64,000 bases of DNA. Origin: Janibacter melonis. GTDB lineage: Bacteria; Actinomycetota; Actinomycetes; Actinomycetales; Dermatophilaceae. The notes beneath the pieces were generated by a model. The model saw only the letters and a list, made by a program, of their open reading frames with translations. It was not told where the DNA came from and searched no databases. Location of the stretch: positions 47,396 to 111,395 of the forward strand of contig NZ_JAJBZM010000001.1 of assembly GCF_020567375.1 (NCBI RefSeq). Reading direction: 5' to 3'. Below are positions 40,457-52,603 of this stretch, in pieces (positions within the stretch are counted from its first letter, which is position 1; each line of letters opens with the position of its first letter). The position numbers and the translations under genes are program-made.

Positions 40457-40959
40457 TGACCGGGACGACGACCGCGGACGCGGCGACGACGTCGCGCCGC
40501 CCGCTCGTCCTCGACGTCCTCGGGCTGCTCGCCCGGCTCGTCCTCGGCGGGGCGCTCCTGCTCGCCGGCGGGCTGAAGATCGGCAACCCCTCCGGCTCGG
40601 CCCGTGCCGTCCAGGCCTACGACGTCCTGCCCTTCGAGGTGGCCCGGGTCGTCGGCTACGGGCTGCCCTACGTCGAGGTGATCCTCGGCCTGCTCCTCGT
40701 CCTCGGGCTCTTCACCCGGGCGAGCGCGGTGCTCGGGGGTCTGCTCATGGTGGTTTTCGTCGTCGGCATCGCCCAGGCCTGGGCCCGCGGCCTGACCATC
40801 GACTGCGGCTGCTTCGGCGGCGGCGGCCAGGTCGCCGCCGACCAGACCGAGTACGGCACCGAGATCCTGCGTGACCTCGGCCTGGCCCTGTGCGGCGCCT
40901 ACCTCGTCGTGCGACCGCGCACCCTCGCCGGTCTCGACCGCGCCCTCCTCGGGCGCTGA
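40456..40959 (+). CDS. MauE/DoxX family redox membrane protein
   Basis: A 167-residue protein with four hydrophobic segments (about residues 17-37, 60-75, 78-98, 128-148) of the DoxX/MauE type. The conserved pair of cysteines sits in IDCGCFGGGGQ near residue 108, on the outer side after the third helix, as in MauE-like proteins that support disulfide chemistry. The downstream DsbA-like protein is its probable partner. ATG 40456 shares one base with the trpA stop; GTG 40453 is an alternative. The electron donor or acceptor is unknown. Confidence 0.82.
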   Translation: MTGTTTADAATTSRRPLVLDVLGLLARLVLGGALLLAGGLKIGNPSGSARAVQAYDVLPFEVARVVGYGLPYVEVILGLLLVLGLFTRASAVLGGLLMVVFVVGIAQAWARGLTIDCGCFGGGGQVAADQTEYGTEILRDLGLALCGAYLVVRPRTLAGLDRALLGR

Positions 40960-41008
40960 ACCCTCCTTCGTCCCCACCCGACCAGACGCACAGCAAGGCA
41001 GGCACGTG

Positions 41009-41779
41009 ATGAGCCAGGACAGGCAGGCCAAGATCCAGGCGGCGGCGAAGGGGCAGCGCACCGGCGCCAACCCCCTCCTCGTCGGGGGCGTCGTGCTGAT
41101 CGTCGCGGTGGTCGTCGTCGTCGCCGGCGTCGTGTGGTCGAGCCAGAAGGACGCCGTCCAGACCGGCGGCCCGCCGCCCGGGACCCAGATGGGACAGCCC
41201 TTCGACCCCTACCCGGACGCCCCGACTGTCGAGGGCGCGCCGACGCTCGACGTCTACGAGGACTTCCGGTGCCCGGCGTGCAAGCTCTTCGAGCAGGCCT
41301 TCGGGCAGACCGTCGGCGACCTCGCCCAGGAGGGCAAGATCGAGCTGCGGGTCCACCTCAAGACGGTCATCGACTCCAACTTCGGCCAGGAGGGCTCCTC
41401 GATCGCCGCGAGCAGCGCGTTGTGCGCGGCGGACCAGGGCGGCTGGACCGGCATGCACCAGTGGCTCTTCGCCAACCAGCCGACGGAGCCCGGCGAGTTC
41501 ACGAAGGACCAGCTCGAGCAGGGCGCGAAGGCCGGGGGCCTGTCCGGTGACCAGCTCGACGCGTGGCAGGAGTGCAGCGACGCGGGCGTCTACCGGGCGT
41601 ACGTGCGCAGCGTCGACGACCAGTCGGTCAAGGACCAGATCACCTCGACCCCGACGATCGTCGTCGACGGCACCCAGCTGAGCTGGGGCGCCCTCGTGCC
41701 GGACGGCCGGCCCGACGTCGCCGCGTTCACCCGGATCGTCACCAGCGGTGAGGTCCCGAAGGACATGGTGGTCTCCTGA
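41009..41779 (+). CDS. DsbA-like membrane-anchored thioredoxin-fold protein
   Basis: A 256-residue protein with a basic cytoplasmic N-terminus, one membrane anchor near residues 22-44 and an extracytoplasmic thioredoxin fold. The active site CPAC is at residues 88-91 in VYEDFRCPACKLF, and the cis-proline is in ITSTPTIVVDG. Two further cysteines lie near residues 139 and 189. It probably oxidises or isomerises disulfides in exported proteins, working with the adjacent MauE protein. AAGGCAGG lies upstream of ATG 41009. The stop shares a base with lgt. Confidence 0.87.
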   Translation: MSQDRQAKIQAAAKGQRTGANPLLVGGVVLIVAVVVVVAGVVWSSQKDAVQTGGPPPGTQMGQPFDPYPDAPTVEGAPTLDVYEDFRCPACKLFEQAFGQTVGDLAQEGKIELRVHLKTVIDSNFGQEGSSIAASSALCAADQGGWTGMHQWLFANQPTEPGEFTKDQLEQGAKAGGLSGDQLDAWQECSDAGVYRAYVRSVDDQSVKDQITSTPTIVVDGTQLSWGALVPDGRPDVAAFTRIVTSGEVPKDMVVS

Positions 41780-42690
41780 TGAGCCTCGCACCCCCGACCG
41801 TCGCCGTCCCGGCCGCGCTGCCCAGCCCAGAGGTCGGCGCGTGGAGCATCGGCCCGCTGACGATCCACGCCTACGCGCTGTGCATCCTCGCCGGCATCAT
41901 GGCCGCCGTCTGGATCGCCCAGAAGCGGATCGAGACCCGCGGCGGGCGTGAGGGCGTCGTCCTCGACATCGCCCTGTGGGCGGTGCCCGCCGGCATCATC
42001 GGCGCGCGGGTCTACCACGTCATCACCACCCCAGAGCCCTACTTCGGGCCCGGAGGCTCGCTCGTCGCCGCGCTGCAGATCTGGAACGGCGGGCTCGGCA
42101 TCTGGGGCGCCGTCGCCGGGGGAGCGGTCGGCGCGTGGATCGCGGCCCGCCGCTACGACGTGCCGATCGGGGCCCTCGCCGACTCGGTCGCGCCCGCGCT
42201 GCCCGTCGCCCAGGCGATCGGGCGCTGGGGCAACTGGTTCAACAACGAGCTCTACGGGCGCGAGACCGACGTGCCGTGGGCGCTGGAGATCCACCGCTGG
42301 GACAGCTCCACGGGACGGGCCGTCCTCGACGCCTCCGGCCAGGCCGAGGTCATCGGGACCTTCCACCCGATCTTCCTCTACGAGTCGATCTTCTGCCTGC
42401 TCCTCGCCCTCGCCCTGCTCCTGCTCGACCGGCGCCGCTCGCTGCACCCGGGGCAGCTCTTCGGCGCCTACGTCATGGGCTACCCGCTCGGCCGGGTCGT
42501 GCTGGAGACGATGCGCACCGACGAGGCGCAGATCGTCCTCGGGCAGCGCCTCAACGTGTGGACCAGCCTCGTCGTCGTCGTCATCGGCGCGGTGATCTGG
42601 GTGCTCGCCGGACGGCGGGCGAAGGGCGCGACCGGCGCCCCGGACGCCCCGGAGGACCGGGTCGAGACGCCCTCGACGACCACCGGCTGA
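41779..42690 (+). CDS. lgt: Prolipoprotein diacylglyceryl transferase
   Basis: A 303-residue polytopic membrane enzyme that adds diacylglycerol to the lipobox cysteine of prolipoproteins (MetQ in this window is one candidate). The signature region IGRWGNWFNNELYGRET lies near residues 148-164, GARVYHVIT near 75-83 carries a conserved His, and HPIFLYESI near 196-204 follows. The C-terminal tail is polar. It overlaps the DsbA gene by one base and ends the trpCBA-mauE-dsbA-lgt run. The order trpA ... lgt ... gltB is common in actinobacteria. Confidence 0.95.
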   Translation: MSLAPPTVAVPAALPSPEVGAWSIGPLTIHAYALCILAGIMAAVWIAQKRIETRGGREGVVLDIALWAVPAGIIGARVYHVITTPEPYFGPGGSLVAALQIWNGGLGIWGAVAGGAVGAWIAARRYDVPIGALADSVAPALPVAQAIGRWGNWFNNELYGRETDVPWALEIHRWDSSTGRAVLDASGQAEVIGTFHPIFLYESIFCLLLALALLLLDRRRSLHPGQLFGAYVMGYPLGRVVLETMRTDEAQIVLGQRLNVWTSLVVVVIGAVIWVLAGRRAKGATGAPDAPEDRVETPSTTTG

Positions 42691-42743
42691 GCCGCGTCTC
42701 GCCATTCGAGATCGGGCGGTCACCAGGTAAGACGCTGTCCTGC

Positions 42744-42749
42744 TACTCT
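42744..42749 (+). promoter_or_regulatory. -10 box of the gltBD promoter
   Basis: TACTCT is followed by six bases and a GTG at 42756 that opens a 30-codon reading frame. A transcript starting there would reach gltB after about 108 bases. Confidence 0.5.
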
Positions 42750-42755
42750 CGCCGC

Positions 42756-42848
42756 GTGGCCGCTGCCGTCCACGCCGCCCGCACGCCTCGGGCCCGCCTG
42801 CACGTCCCATCGCTGCGGCGACGCCAGGGCGTCCCCCTCGAGAGATAA
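42756..42848 (+). CDS. Putative leaderless leader peptide upstream of gltB
   Basis: A 30-codon frame starts at a GTG exactly six bases after a TACTCT -10 box, the same geometry as leaderless genes elsewhere in the window. It is Arg-rich: seven of 30 residues, including three consecutive Arg codons (CGG CGA CGC). It ends with the rare pair AGA-TAA, 15 bases before the gltB GTG. The codons and position would suit translation-dependent control of gltB. It could equally be a chance frame in a long 5' leader; no homologue is known to me. Confidence 0.4.
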   Translation: MAAAVHAARTPRARLHVPSLRRRQGVPLER

Positions 42849-42863
42849 GGACGGTGATCGTCG

Positions 42864-47409
<4,546 letters not shown>

Positions 47410-47417
<8 letters not shown>

Positions 47418-48867
47418 CCCCCAGGGCTTTCTCACCACCCGCGAGCGGGAGCTGCCCAAGCGGCGGCCCGTCGAGGTCCGGATCAAGGACTGGAAGGAGG
47501 TGTACGAGGAGCAGGAGCTCGCGCAGCTCGAGCGCCAGGCCGGCCGCTGCATGGACTGCGGCATCCCCTTCTGCCACTCCGGGTGCCCGCTGGGCAACCT
47601 CATCCCCGAGTGGAACACCCTCGCGTGGAAGGGCGAGTGGCACGACGCGATCGAGCGGCTGCACGCGACGAACAACTTCCCGGAGTTCACCGGTCGGCTG
47701 TGCCCCGCGCCGTGCGAGACCGCGTGCGTCCTCGGCATCAACCAGCCCGCGGTGACGATCAAGCAGGTCGAGGTGACGACGATCGAGGAGGCCTTCGGCC
47801 GCGGCGACGTCGCCCCGCAGATCCCCGACCGGCTCACCGGCAAGACCGTCGCCGTCGTCGGCTCCGGCCCGGCCGGGCTCGCCGCCGCCCAGCAGCTGAC
47901 CCGCGCCGGCCACACCGTCGCGGTCTACGAGCGGGCCGACAAGCCCGGTGGGCTGCTGCGCTACGGCATCCCCGAGTTCAAGATGGAGAAGCGGGTCGTC
48001 GACCGCCGCCTGGCGCAGATGCGCTCGGAGGGCACCCGCTTCCGCTCCGGCGTCGACGTCGGCGTCGAGATCACCGGCCAGCAGCTGCGCGACCGCTACG
48101 ACGCCGTCGTCCTGGCCGTCGGCGCGACCGTCCCGCGCGACCTGCCCGTCCCGGGCCGCGAGCTCGAGGGCGTCATGCAGGCGATGGACTTCCTGCCCGA
48201 CGCCAACCGGGTCGCCGTCGGCGAGGAGGCGCCCGGCCAGGTCACCGCCGAGGGCAAGGACGTCGTCATCATCGGCGGCGGCGACACCGGCGCGGACTGC
48301 CTCGGCACGTCCATCCGCCAGGGCGCCCGCTCGGTGACGAGCCTGGAGATCATGCCGCAGCCCGAGCAGGAGCGGGCCGCCGGGCAGCCCTGGCCGACCT
48401 ACCCCTCGCTCTTCCGGGTCGCCTCGGCCCACGAGGAGGGCGGCGAGCGCCTCTACGCCGTGTCGACCACGGAGATCGTCGGTGACGAGCAGGGCCGCGT
48501 CAGCGGGCTTCGCCTCACCGAGGTCGAGCGCGGGGCCGACGGCTTCACGCCGGTGCCCGGCAGCGAGCGCGAGCTGCCCGCGCAGCTCGTGCTCCTCGCC
48601 ATGGGCTTCCTCGGGCCGCAGGCCCAGGGGCTCGTCGAGCAGCTCGGCGTCGACCTCGACGAGCGCTCCAACGTCGTGCGCGACGCCCAGTACATGAGCA
48701 CCGTGCCCGGCGTCTTCGTCGCCGGCGACGCGGGCCGGGGCCAGTCGCTCATCGTGTGGGCGATCGCCGAGGGCCGCGCCGCCGCGCACGGGGTCGACCG
48801 CTACCTCATGGGCAGCTCGAAGCTCCCGCGCCCGGTCAACCCGACCGACCGCCCGCTCATGGCCTGA
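47410..48867 (+). CDS. gltD: Glutamate synthase small subunit
   Basis: A 485-residue NADPH-dependent flavoprotein that feeds electrons to GltB. The N-terminal iron-sulfur cysteines are in [23 protein letters not shown] (residues about 38-60) and [12 protein letters not shown] near 98-109. The FAD fingerprint is [15 protein letters not shown] near 150 and the NADPH fingerprint is [14 protein letters not shown] near 285. [15 protein letters not shown] near the end binds FAD. The GTG lies inside the gltB 3' end, so the two subunits are coupled. A hairpin terminator follows 35 bases after the stop. Confidence 0.97.
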
Positions 48868-48901
48868 GCAGGCCGGGGCGACCCCCCTTCGCACGACCGC
48901 T

Positions 48902-48930
48902 GACCCGCACCACGCCCTGTGGTGCGGGTC
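48902..48930 (+). terminator. Hairpin terminator after gltBD
   Basis: GACCCGCACCAC (48902-48913) and GTGGTGCGGGTC (48919-48930) form a perfect 12-bp stem around a 5-base loop, between gltD and the pyk promoter. There is no T-tract, which is usual for high-GC actinobacteria. Confidence 0.7.
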
Positions 48931-48952
48931 ACGTGCGTCCTGCCCCCGGTCG

Positions 48953-48958
48953 TAGGAT
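48953..48958 (+). promoter_or_regulatory. -10 box of leaderless pyk promoter
   Basis: TAGGAT is followed by seven bases and the pyk ATG. It lies 22 bases after the gltBD terminator. Confidence 0.55.
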
Positions 48959-48965
48959 GAGGATC

Positions 48966-50411
48966 ATGCGTCGCGCGAAGATCGTCTGCACCCTCGGCCC
49001 CTCGACCTCCACCCCGCAGAAGATCCAGGAGCTCGTCGCCGCGGGCATGGACCTCGCCCGGCTCAACCTCTCGCACGGCGACCACGCCGTCCACGAGGCG
49101 AACTACCGCGCCGTGCGCGCCGCGGGCGACGCGGCCGGCCGCGCCGTCGGCACCCTCGCCGACCTCCAGGGGCCCAAGATCCGCACCGGGCGCTTCGCCG
49201 ACGGGCCGATCACCCTCACGCCCGGCGAGCACTTCACCATCACCACCCGCGACGTGCCGGGCGACGAGCAGGTCGTCGGCACGACGTACGCGGGCCTGCC
49301 CGGCGACGTCAGCGCGGGAGACCGCATCCTCGTCGACGACGGCAAGATCTCGCTGACCGTCGAGGAGGTCACCGAGACCGACGTGCGCTGCGTCGTCGTC
49401 TACGGCGGACCGCTGTCGAACAACAAGGGGATCAACCTGCCCGGCGTCGCGGTCTCCGTGCCCGCGCTGTCGGAGAAGGACGAGGACGACCTGCGCTGGG
49501 CCGTGCGGCTCGGGGTCGACTTCGTCGCGCTGAGCTTCGTGCGCAGCGCCCGTGACATCGACCGCGTGCACGAGATCATGGACGAGGAGGGCGCCCGCCT
49601 GCCCGTCATCGCCAAGATCGAGAAGCCCCAGGCCGTCGACGACCTCGACGCGATCGTCGACGCCTTCGACGGGATCATGGTCGCCCGCGGCGACCTCGGC
49701 GTCGAGATGCCGCTCGAGGAGGTCCCGCTCGTGCAGAAGCGCGCGGTCGACATGGCTCGCCGCAAGGCCAAGCCCGTCATCGTCGCCACCCAGGTGCTCG
49801 AGTCGATGATGGAGAGCAGCCGGCCGACGCGGGCCGAGGCATCCGACGCCGCCAACGCCGTCCTCGACGGCGCCGACGCGCTCATGCTCTCCGGCGAGAC
49901 CGCTGCGGGGGCGTTCCCCATCGAGGCCGTCACCGTCATGGCCCGGATCATCGAGAGCACCGAGGACAACGGTCTCGAGCGCATCGACCACCTCTCCGGC
50001 ATGGGCACGGCCCAGGGCGCGGTCATCACCCGCGCGGCGGCGGAGATCGGCACCGAGCTCGACGTCAAGTACCTCATCGCCTTCACCCAGACCGGTGGCT
50101 GCGCGCGCCGGCTGGCCCAGCTGCGGCCCGCCCTGCCGACGCTCGCCTTCAGCCCCACCCAGAGCGTGCGCTCCCAGCTCGCCCTCGTGTGGGGGATCGA
50201 GACCTTCCTGACGCCGCCCGTGACGAGCACCGACCAGTACGCGATGATGGTCGACGAGATCCTGCTCGACGCGGGCCGGGTCGAGGAGGGCGACAAGGTC
50301 GTCATCGTCGCCGGCTCCCCGCCCGGCATCCCGGGATCGACGAACGCCGTGCGCGTCCACCGCATCGGCGACGCCCGCAACGGCGTCGCGAGCGCCTACC
50401 GCATGATGTGA
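48966..50411 (+). CDS. pyk: Pyruvate kinase
   Basis: A 481-residue glycolytic enzyme that makes ATP and pyruvate from phosphoenolpyruvate. It opens RRAKIVCTLGPSTS with MDLARLNLSHGDH near residues 27-39. The catalytic lysine and metal ligands lie in VIAKIEKPQAVDDLDAI near 214-230, and IMVARGDLGVEMPLEEV near 236-252 follows. The C-terminal allosteric domain is complete. An in-frame ATG at 48957 also exists, but the leaderless geometry and family start favour 48966. A tRNA gene follows by 37 bases. Confidence 0.96.
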   Translation: MRRAKIVCTLGPSTSTPQKIQELVAAGMDLARLNLSHGDHAVHEANYRAVRAAGDAAGRAVGTLADLQGPKIRTGRFADGPITLTPGEHFTITTRDVPGDEQVVGTTYAGLPGDVSAGDRILVDDGKISLTVEEVTETDVRCVVVYGGPLSNNKGINLPGVAVSVPALSEKDEDDLRWAVRLGVDFVALSFVRSARDIDRVHEIMDEEGARLPVIAKIEKPQAVDDLDAIVDAFDGIMVARGDLGVEMPLEEVPLVQKRAVDMARRKAKPVIVATQVLESMMESSRPTRAEASDAANAVLDGADALMLSGETAAGAFPIEAVTVMARIIESTEDNGLERIDHLSGMGTAQGAVITRAAAEIGTELDVKYLIAFTQTGGCARRLAQLRPALPTLAFSPTQSVRSQLALVWGIETFLTPPVTSTDQYAMMVDEILLDAGRVEEGDKVVIVAGSPPGIPGSTNAVRVHRIGDARNGVASAYRMM

Positions 50412-50428
50412 CCCGGCGGGCGCACCGG

Positions 50429-50434
50429 TAGGCT
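50429..50434 (+). promoter_or_regulatory. -10 box upstream of tRNA-Leu
   Basis: TAGGCT ends 14 bases before the first base of the mature tRNA, allowing a short 5' extension for RNase P to remove. Confidence 0.45.
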
Positions 50435-50448
50435 GCCAACCGCCCCCC

Positions 50449-50531
50449 GCCGGGGTGGTGGAATGGCAGACACGAGGCACTCAAAATGCTTTGCCCGCAA
50501 GGGCGTGCGGGTTCAAGTCCCGCTCCCGGCA
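50449..50531 (+). tRNA. tRNA-Leu (anticodon CAA)
   Basis: An 83-base cloverleaf: acceptor GCCGGGG pairs with TCCCGGC (one G-T pair), the anticodon stem AGGCA/TGCTT carries loop CTCAAAA, the long class II variable arm is GCCC-GCAA-GGGC, and the T arm is GCGGG-TTCAAGT-CCCGC. The discriminator is A at 50531. The 3' CCA is not encoded. It reads UUG leucine codons, which are rare in this genome. Confidence 0.95.
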
Positions 50532-50582
50532 CCCGCTCCACCCCGTCCCCGAGTCCGTCGAGACACGACGAGTGAGGTCACC

Positions 50583-51191
50583 ATGAGCTCCACCGAGACC
50601 AGCGCCACCGGCTCCTCCGCCCTGCGGATCCTCATCGCCGAGGACGAGGCGTTGATCCGTACCGACCTCGCCGAGATGCTCACCGAGCAGGGCTACGAGG
50701 TCGTCGGCCAGGCGAGCGACGGCCAGCAGGCCGTCTCGCTCGCGGAGCAGCTGAAGCCCGACCTCGCGATCTTCGACATCAAGATGCCCGTCATGGACGG
50801 TCTCGCCGCGGCCGAGGCCGTCGGCGGACAGCGCATCTGCCCGGTCATCATGCTCACCGCCTTCAGCCAGAAGGAGCTCGTCGAGCGCGCCCGTGACGCC
50901 GGTGTCATGGCCTACGTCGTCAAGCCCTTCAGCGCCTCCGACGTCCTGCCGGCCATCGAGGTCGCCAGCTCGCGCTGGTCCGAGCTCAAGGCGCTCGAGT
51001 CCGAGGTCGCCGACCTCGGCGAGCGTCTCGAGACCCGCAAGGCCGTCGAGAAGGCCAAGGGCGTGCTCATGAAGAAGCTGAAGATCTCCGAGGCCGAGGC
51101 CTTCCGCTGGATCCAGAAGACCGCGATGGACCGCCGCATGGGCATGCGAGAGGTCTCCGACGCCGTCGTCGCCGGGATGGACAAGGCCTGA
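50583..51191 (+). CDS. pdtaR: Response regulator with ANTAR RNA-binding domain (PdtaR-like)
   Basis: A 202-residue antiterminator response regulator. The receiver domain (about residues 14-130) has the acidic pair ILIAEDEALI, the phosphorylated aspartate in IFDIKMPVMDG near residue 66 and the lysine in VVKPFS. A coiled linker leads to the ANTAR domain (about 140-200) with KAVEKAKGVLMKKLKISEAEAFRWIQKTAMDRRM. PdtaR, paired with the kinase PdtaS, binds two-hairpin RNA targets in mycobacteria; no kinase gene is next to it here. GAGG precedes the ATG. A strong terminator follows the gene. Confidence 0.92.
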   Translation: MSSTETSATGSSALRILIAEDEALIRTDLAEMLTEQGYEVVGQASDGQQAVSLAEQLKPDLAIFDIKMPVMDGLAAAEAVGGQRICPVIMLTAFSQKELVERARDAGVMAYVVKPFSASDVLPAIEVASSRWSELKALESEVADLGERLETRKAVEKAKGVLMKKLKISEAEAFRWIQKTAMDRRMGMREVSDAVVAGMDKA

Positions 51192-51231
51192 GCGAAGGGG
51201 GATCCCGCCGGCGACCGCAGCACCACGCATG

Positions 51232-51261
51232 ACGAAGGGGGACCCTCGGGTCCCCCTTCGT
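51232..51261. terminator. Bidirectional hairpin terminator between pdtaR and the DUF554 gene
   Basis: ACGAAGGGGGACCC (51232-51245) and GGGTCCCCCTTCGT (51248-51261) are perfect 14-base inverted arms with two bases between; in RNA the inner pairs must open to form a loop. It lies between convergent genes and could end both. A second partial copy of the left arm is at 51192-51206. The arms contain the CGAAGGGG octamer that recurs across the window. Confidence 0.8.
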
Positions 51262-51277
51262 GCGTCCGCCCGCAGCC

Positions 51278-52030
51278 TCAGCGCAGCACGACGACGAGCT
51301 GGGTGAGCAGGGGCGCGACGAGGAGCGCGGGCAGCATGTCGCCCACGGGGATCTCGCGGATGCGCAGCAGGCGCAGGGCGATGCCGACGAGGACGAGCCC
51401 GCCGGTCGCGGTGAGCGCGAGGATGTGCGGCTCGGGCAGCACCGAGCCGAGGAGTACCCCGGCGAGCGTGAGGGCGCCCTGCACGACGAGGACGCTCACC
51501 GCCGAGAAGAGCACCCCGACGCCGAAGGTCGAGGCGAAGGCGAGGGCGGCGAAGCCGTCGAGCACCGACTTGAGCGCGAGCTTGTCGATGCCACGGCCGA
51601 GCCCGTCGTCGAGGCTGCCGAGGATCGTGAGCGGCCCGACGCAGAAGAGCAGGCTCGCGGTGAGCCACCCCTCGACGAAGCGCTCCCTCGACTCGTGGCT
51701 CGTGCCCCCGCGGCCCACGGCCCGCTGCACGGTGCCGGCGACGCGCTCGAGACGCTCCTCGATGCGCAGCAGCGAGCCGATGATGCTGCCGACGAGCAGC
51801 GAGCCGAGGACGACGAGCACGGGGGCGCCCGAGCCGAGGGCGTCGCGCAGCACCGGCGAGGTCACCTCGACCGCCGACAGGCCCGCCATGAGGAGGGTGA
51901 CCAGCCCGAGGCTGTCGGTGACGACGTCCCGGGTGCGCTCGGGCAGGCGGCCGCCGACGAGCATGCCGAGCCCCCCGCCGACGAGCACGGTGAGCACGTT
52001 GAGCGCGGTGCCGAGACCGACGAAGGTCAT
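51278..52030 (-). CDS. DUF554 family membrane protein
   Basis: A 250-residue protein with about seven hydrophobic segments. The opening GLGTALNVLTVLVGGGLGMLVGGRLPERTRD near residues 4-34 and SLLFCVGPLTILGSLDDGLGRG near 120-142 are typical of DUF554 proteins (YdfK/YqgA-like), whose function is unknown. I placed the start at ATG 52030; a longer frame begins inside the neighbouring thioesterase gene. It lies eight bases after that gene and is probably cotranscribed with it. Confidence 0.85.
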   Translation of the reverse strand: MTFVGLGTALNVLTVLVGGGLGMLVGGRLPERTRDVVTDSLGLVTLLMAGLSAVEVTSPVLRDALGSGAPVLVVLGSLLVGSIIGSLLRIEERLERVAGTVQRAVGRGGTSHESRERFVEGWLTASLLFCVGPLTILGSLDDGLGRGIDKLALKSVLDGFAALAFASTFGVGVLFSAVSVLVVQGALTLAGVLLGSVLPEPHILALTATGGLVLVGIALRLLRIREIPVGDMLPALLVAPLLTQLVVVLR

Positions 52031-52038
52031 CTCGGGGC

Positions 52039-52488
52039 TCAGGCGCCGGGAGGGGCGTCGCGCAGCATGCAGGTGATGCGCGAGGTGCACACGCGACGGT
52101 GCTCGTCGTCGGTGATGACGACCTCCCAGGCCGCGACGGAGCGACCGAGCGAGAGCGGTGTCGCGACACCGACGACGTGGCCGGAGCGGGCGGCGCGGTG
52201 GTGCGTCGCGTTGATGTCGAGCCCGACGGCGATGCGTCCCTCGCCGGCGTGCAGCGCCGAGCCGATCGACCCGAGGGTCTCGGCGAGGACGACGGAGGCG
52301 CCGCCGTGGAGCAGGCCGTAGGGCTGGGTGTTGCCGAGGACCGGCATGCGCCCGACGACGCGCTCCGCCGAGGCCTGGAGCAGCTCGATGTCCATCCGCT
52401 CGACGAGCGTGCCGCGGCCGGTGGCGGCGAGCTGCTCGCGCTCCTCGTCGGTGAGCGGGGGGAGGTCGGCGAGGGGGTTCTCGGGCAC
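52039..52488 (-). CDS. Hotdog-fold thioesterase (PaaI family)
   Basis: A 149-residue acyl-CoA thioesterase-like protein. The hotdog active-site region reads QPYGLLHGGASVVLAETLGSIGS near residues 56-78, with the conserved HGG. The HHRAARSGHVVGVATPLSLGRS strand follows near 95-115. Substrates are probably hydroxybenzoyl- or phenylacetyl-type acyl-CoAs, an inference from family only. GTG 52488 is preferred because AAGGAG lies seven bases upstream. The gene is divergent from polA and upstream of the DUF554 gene. Confidence 0.85.
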   Translation of the reverse strand: MPENPLADLPPLTDEEREQLAATGRGTLVERMDIELLQASAERVVGRMPVLGNTQPYGLLHGGASVVLAETLGSIGSALHAGEGRIAVGLDINATHHRAARSGHVVGVATPLSLGRSVAAWEVVITDDEHRRVCTSRITCMLRDAPPGA

Positions 52489-52534
52489 GGTCGGGCTCCT
52501 TGGGCGGCGGTGCGGCAACGGGTCGGACCGGCTC

Positions 52535-52540
52535 AGACTA
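52535..52540 (-). promoter_or_regulatory. -10 box of the thioesterase promoter
   Basis: TAGTCT on the minus strand would start transcription near 52528, about 40 bases before the GTG. It faces away from the polA promoter. Confidence 0.45.
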
Positions 52541-52562
52541 CGACCGGGGCCGTCGCGACCCG

Positions 52563-52601
52563 GACACCCTGGGGTGTCACCTCCACCACCTAGGGTGGTG
52601 G
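52563..52601. promoter_or_regulatory. Two palindromes between divergent thioesterase and polA promoters
   Basis: GACACCC-TG-GGGTGTC (52563-52578) is a 7-base inverted repeat between the two -10 boxes. CCACCACC-TAG-GGTGGTGG (52583-52601) is an 8-base inverted repeat whose centre is the first half of the polA -10 box. Both are operator-like; neither matches the actinobacterial LexA box that I know. Confidence 0.5.
52591..52596 (+). promoter_or_regulatory. -10 box of leaderless polA promoter
   Basis: TAGGGT is followed by seven bases and the polA GTG at 52604. The box lies inside an inverted repeat. Confidence 0.55.
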
Positions 52602-52603
52602 CC

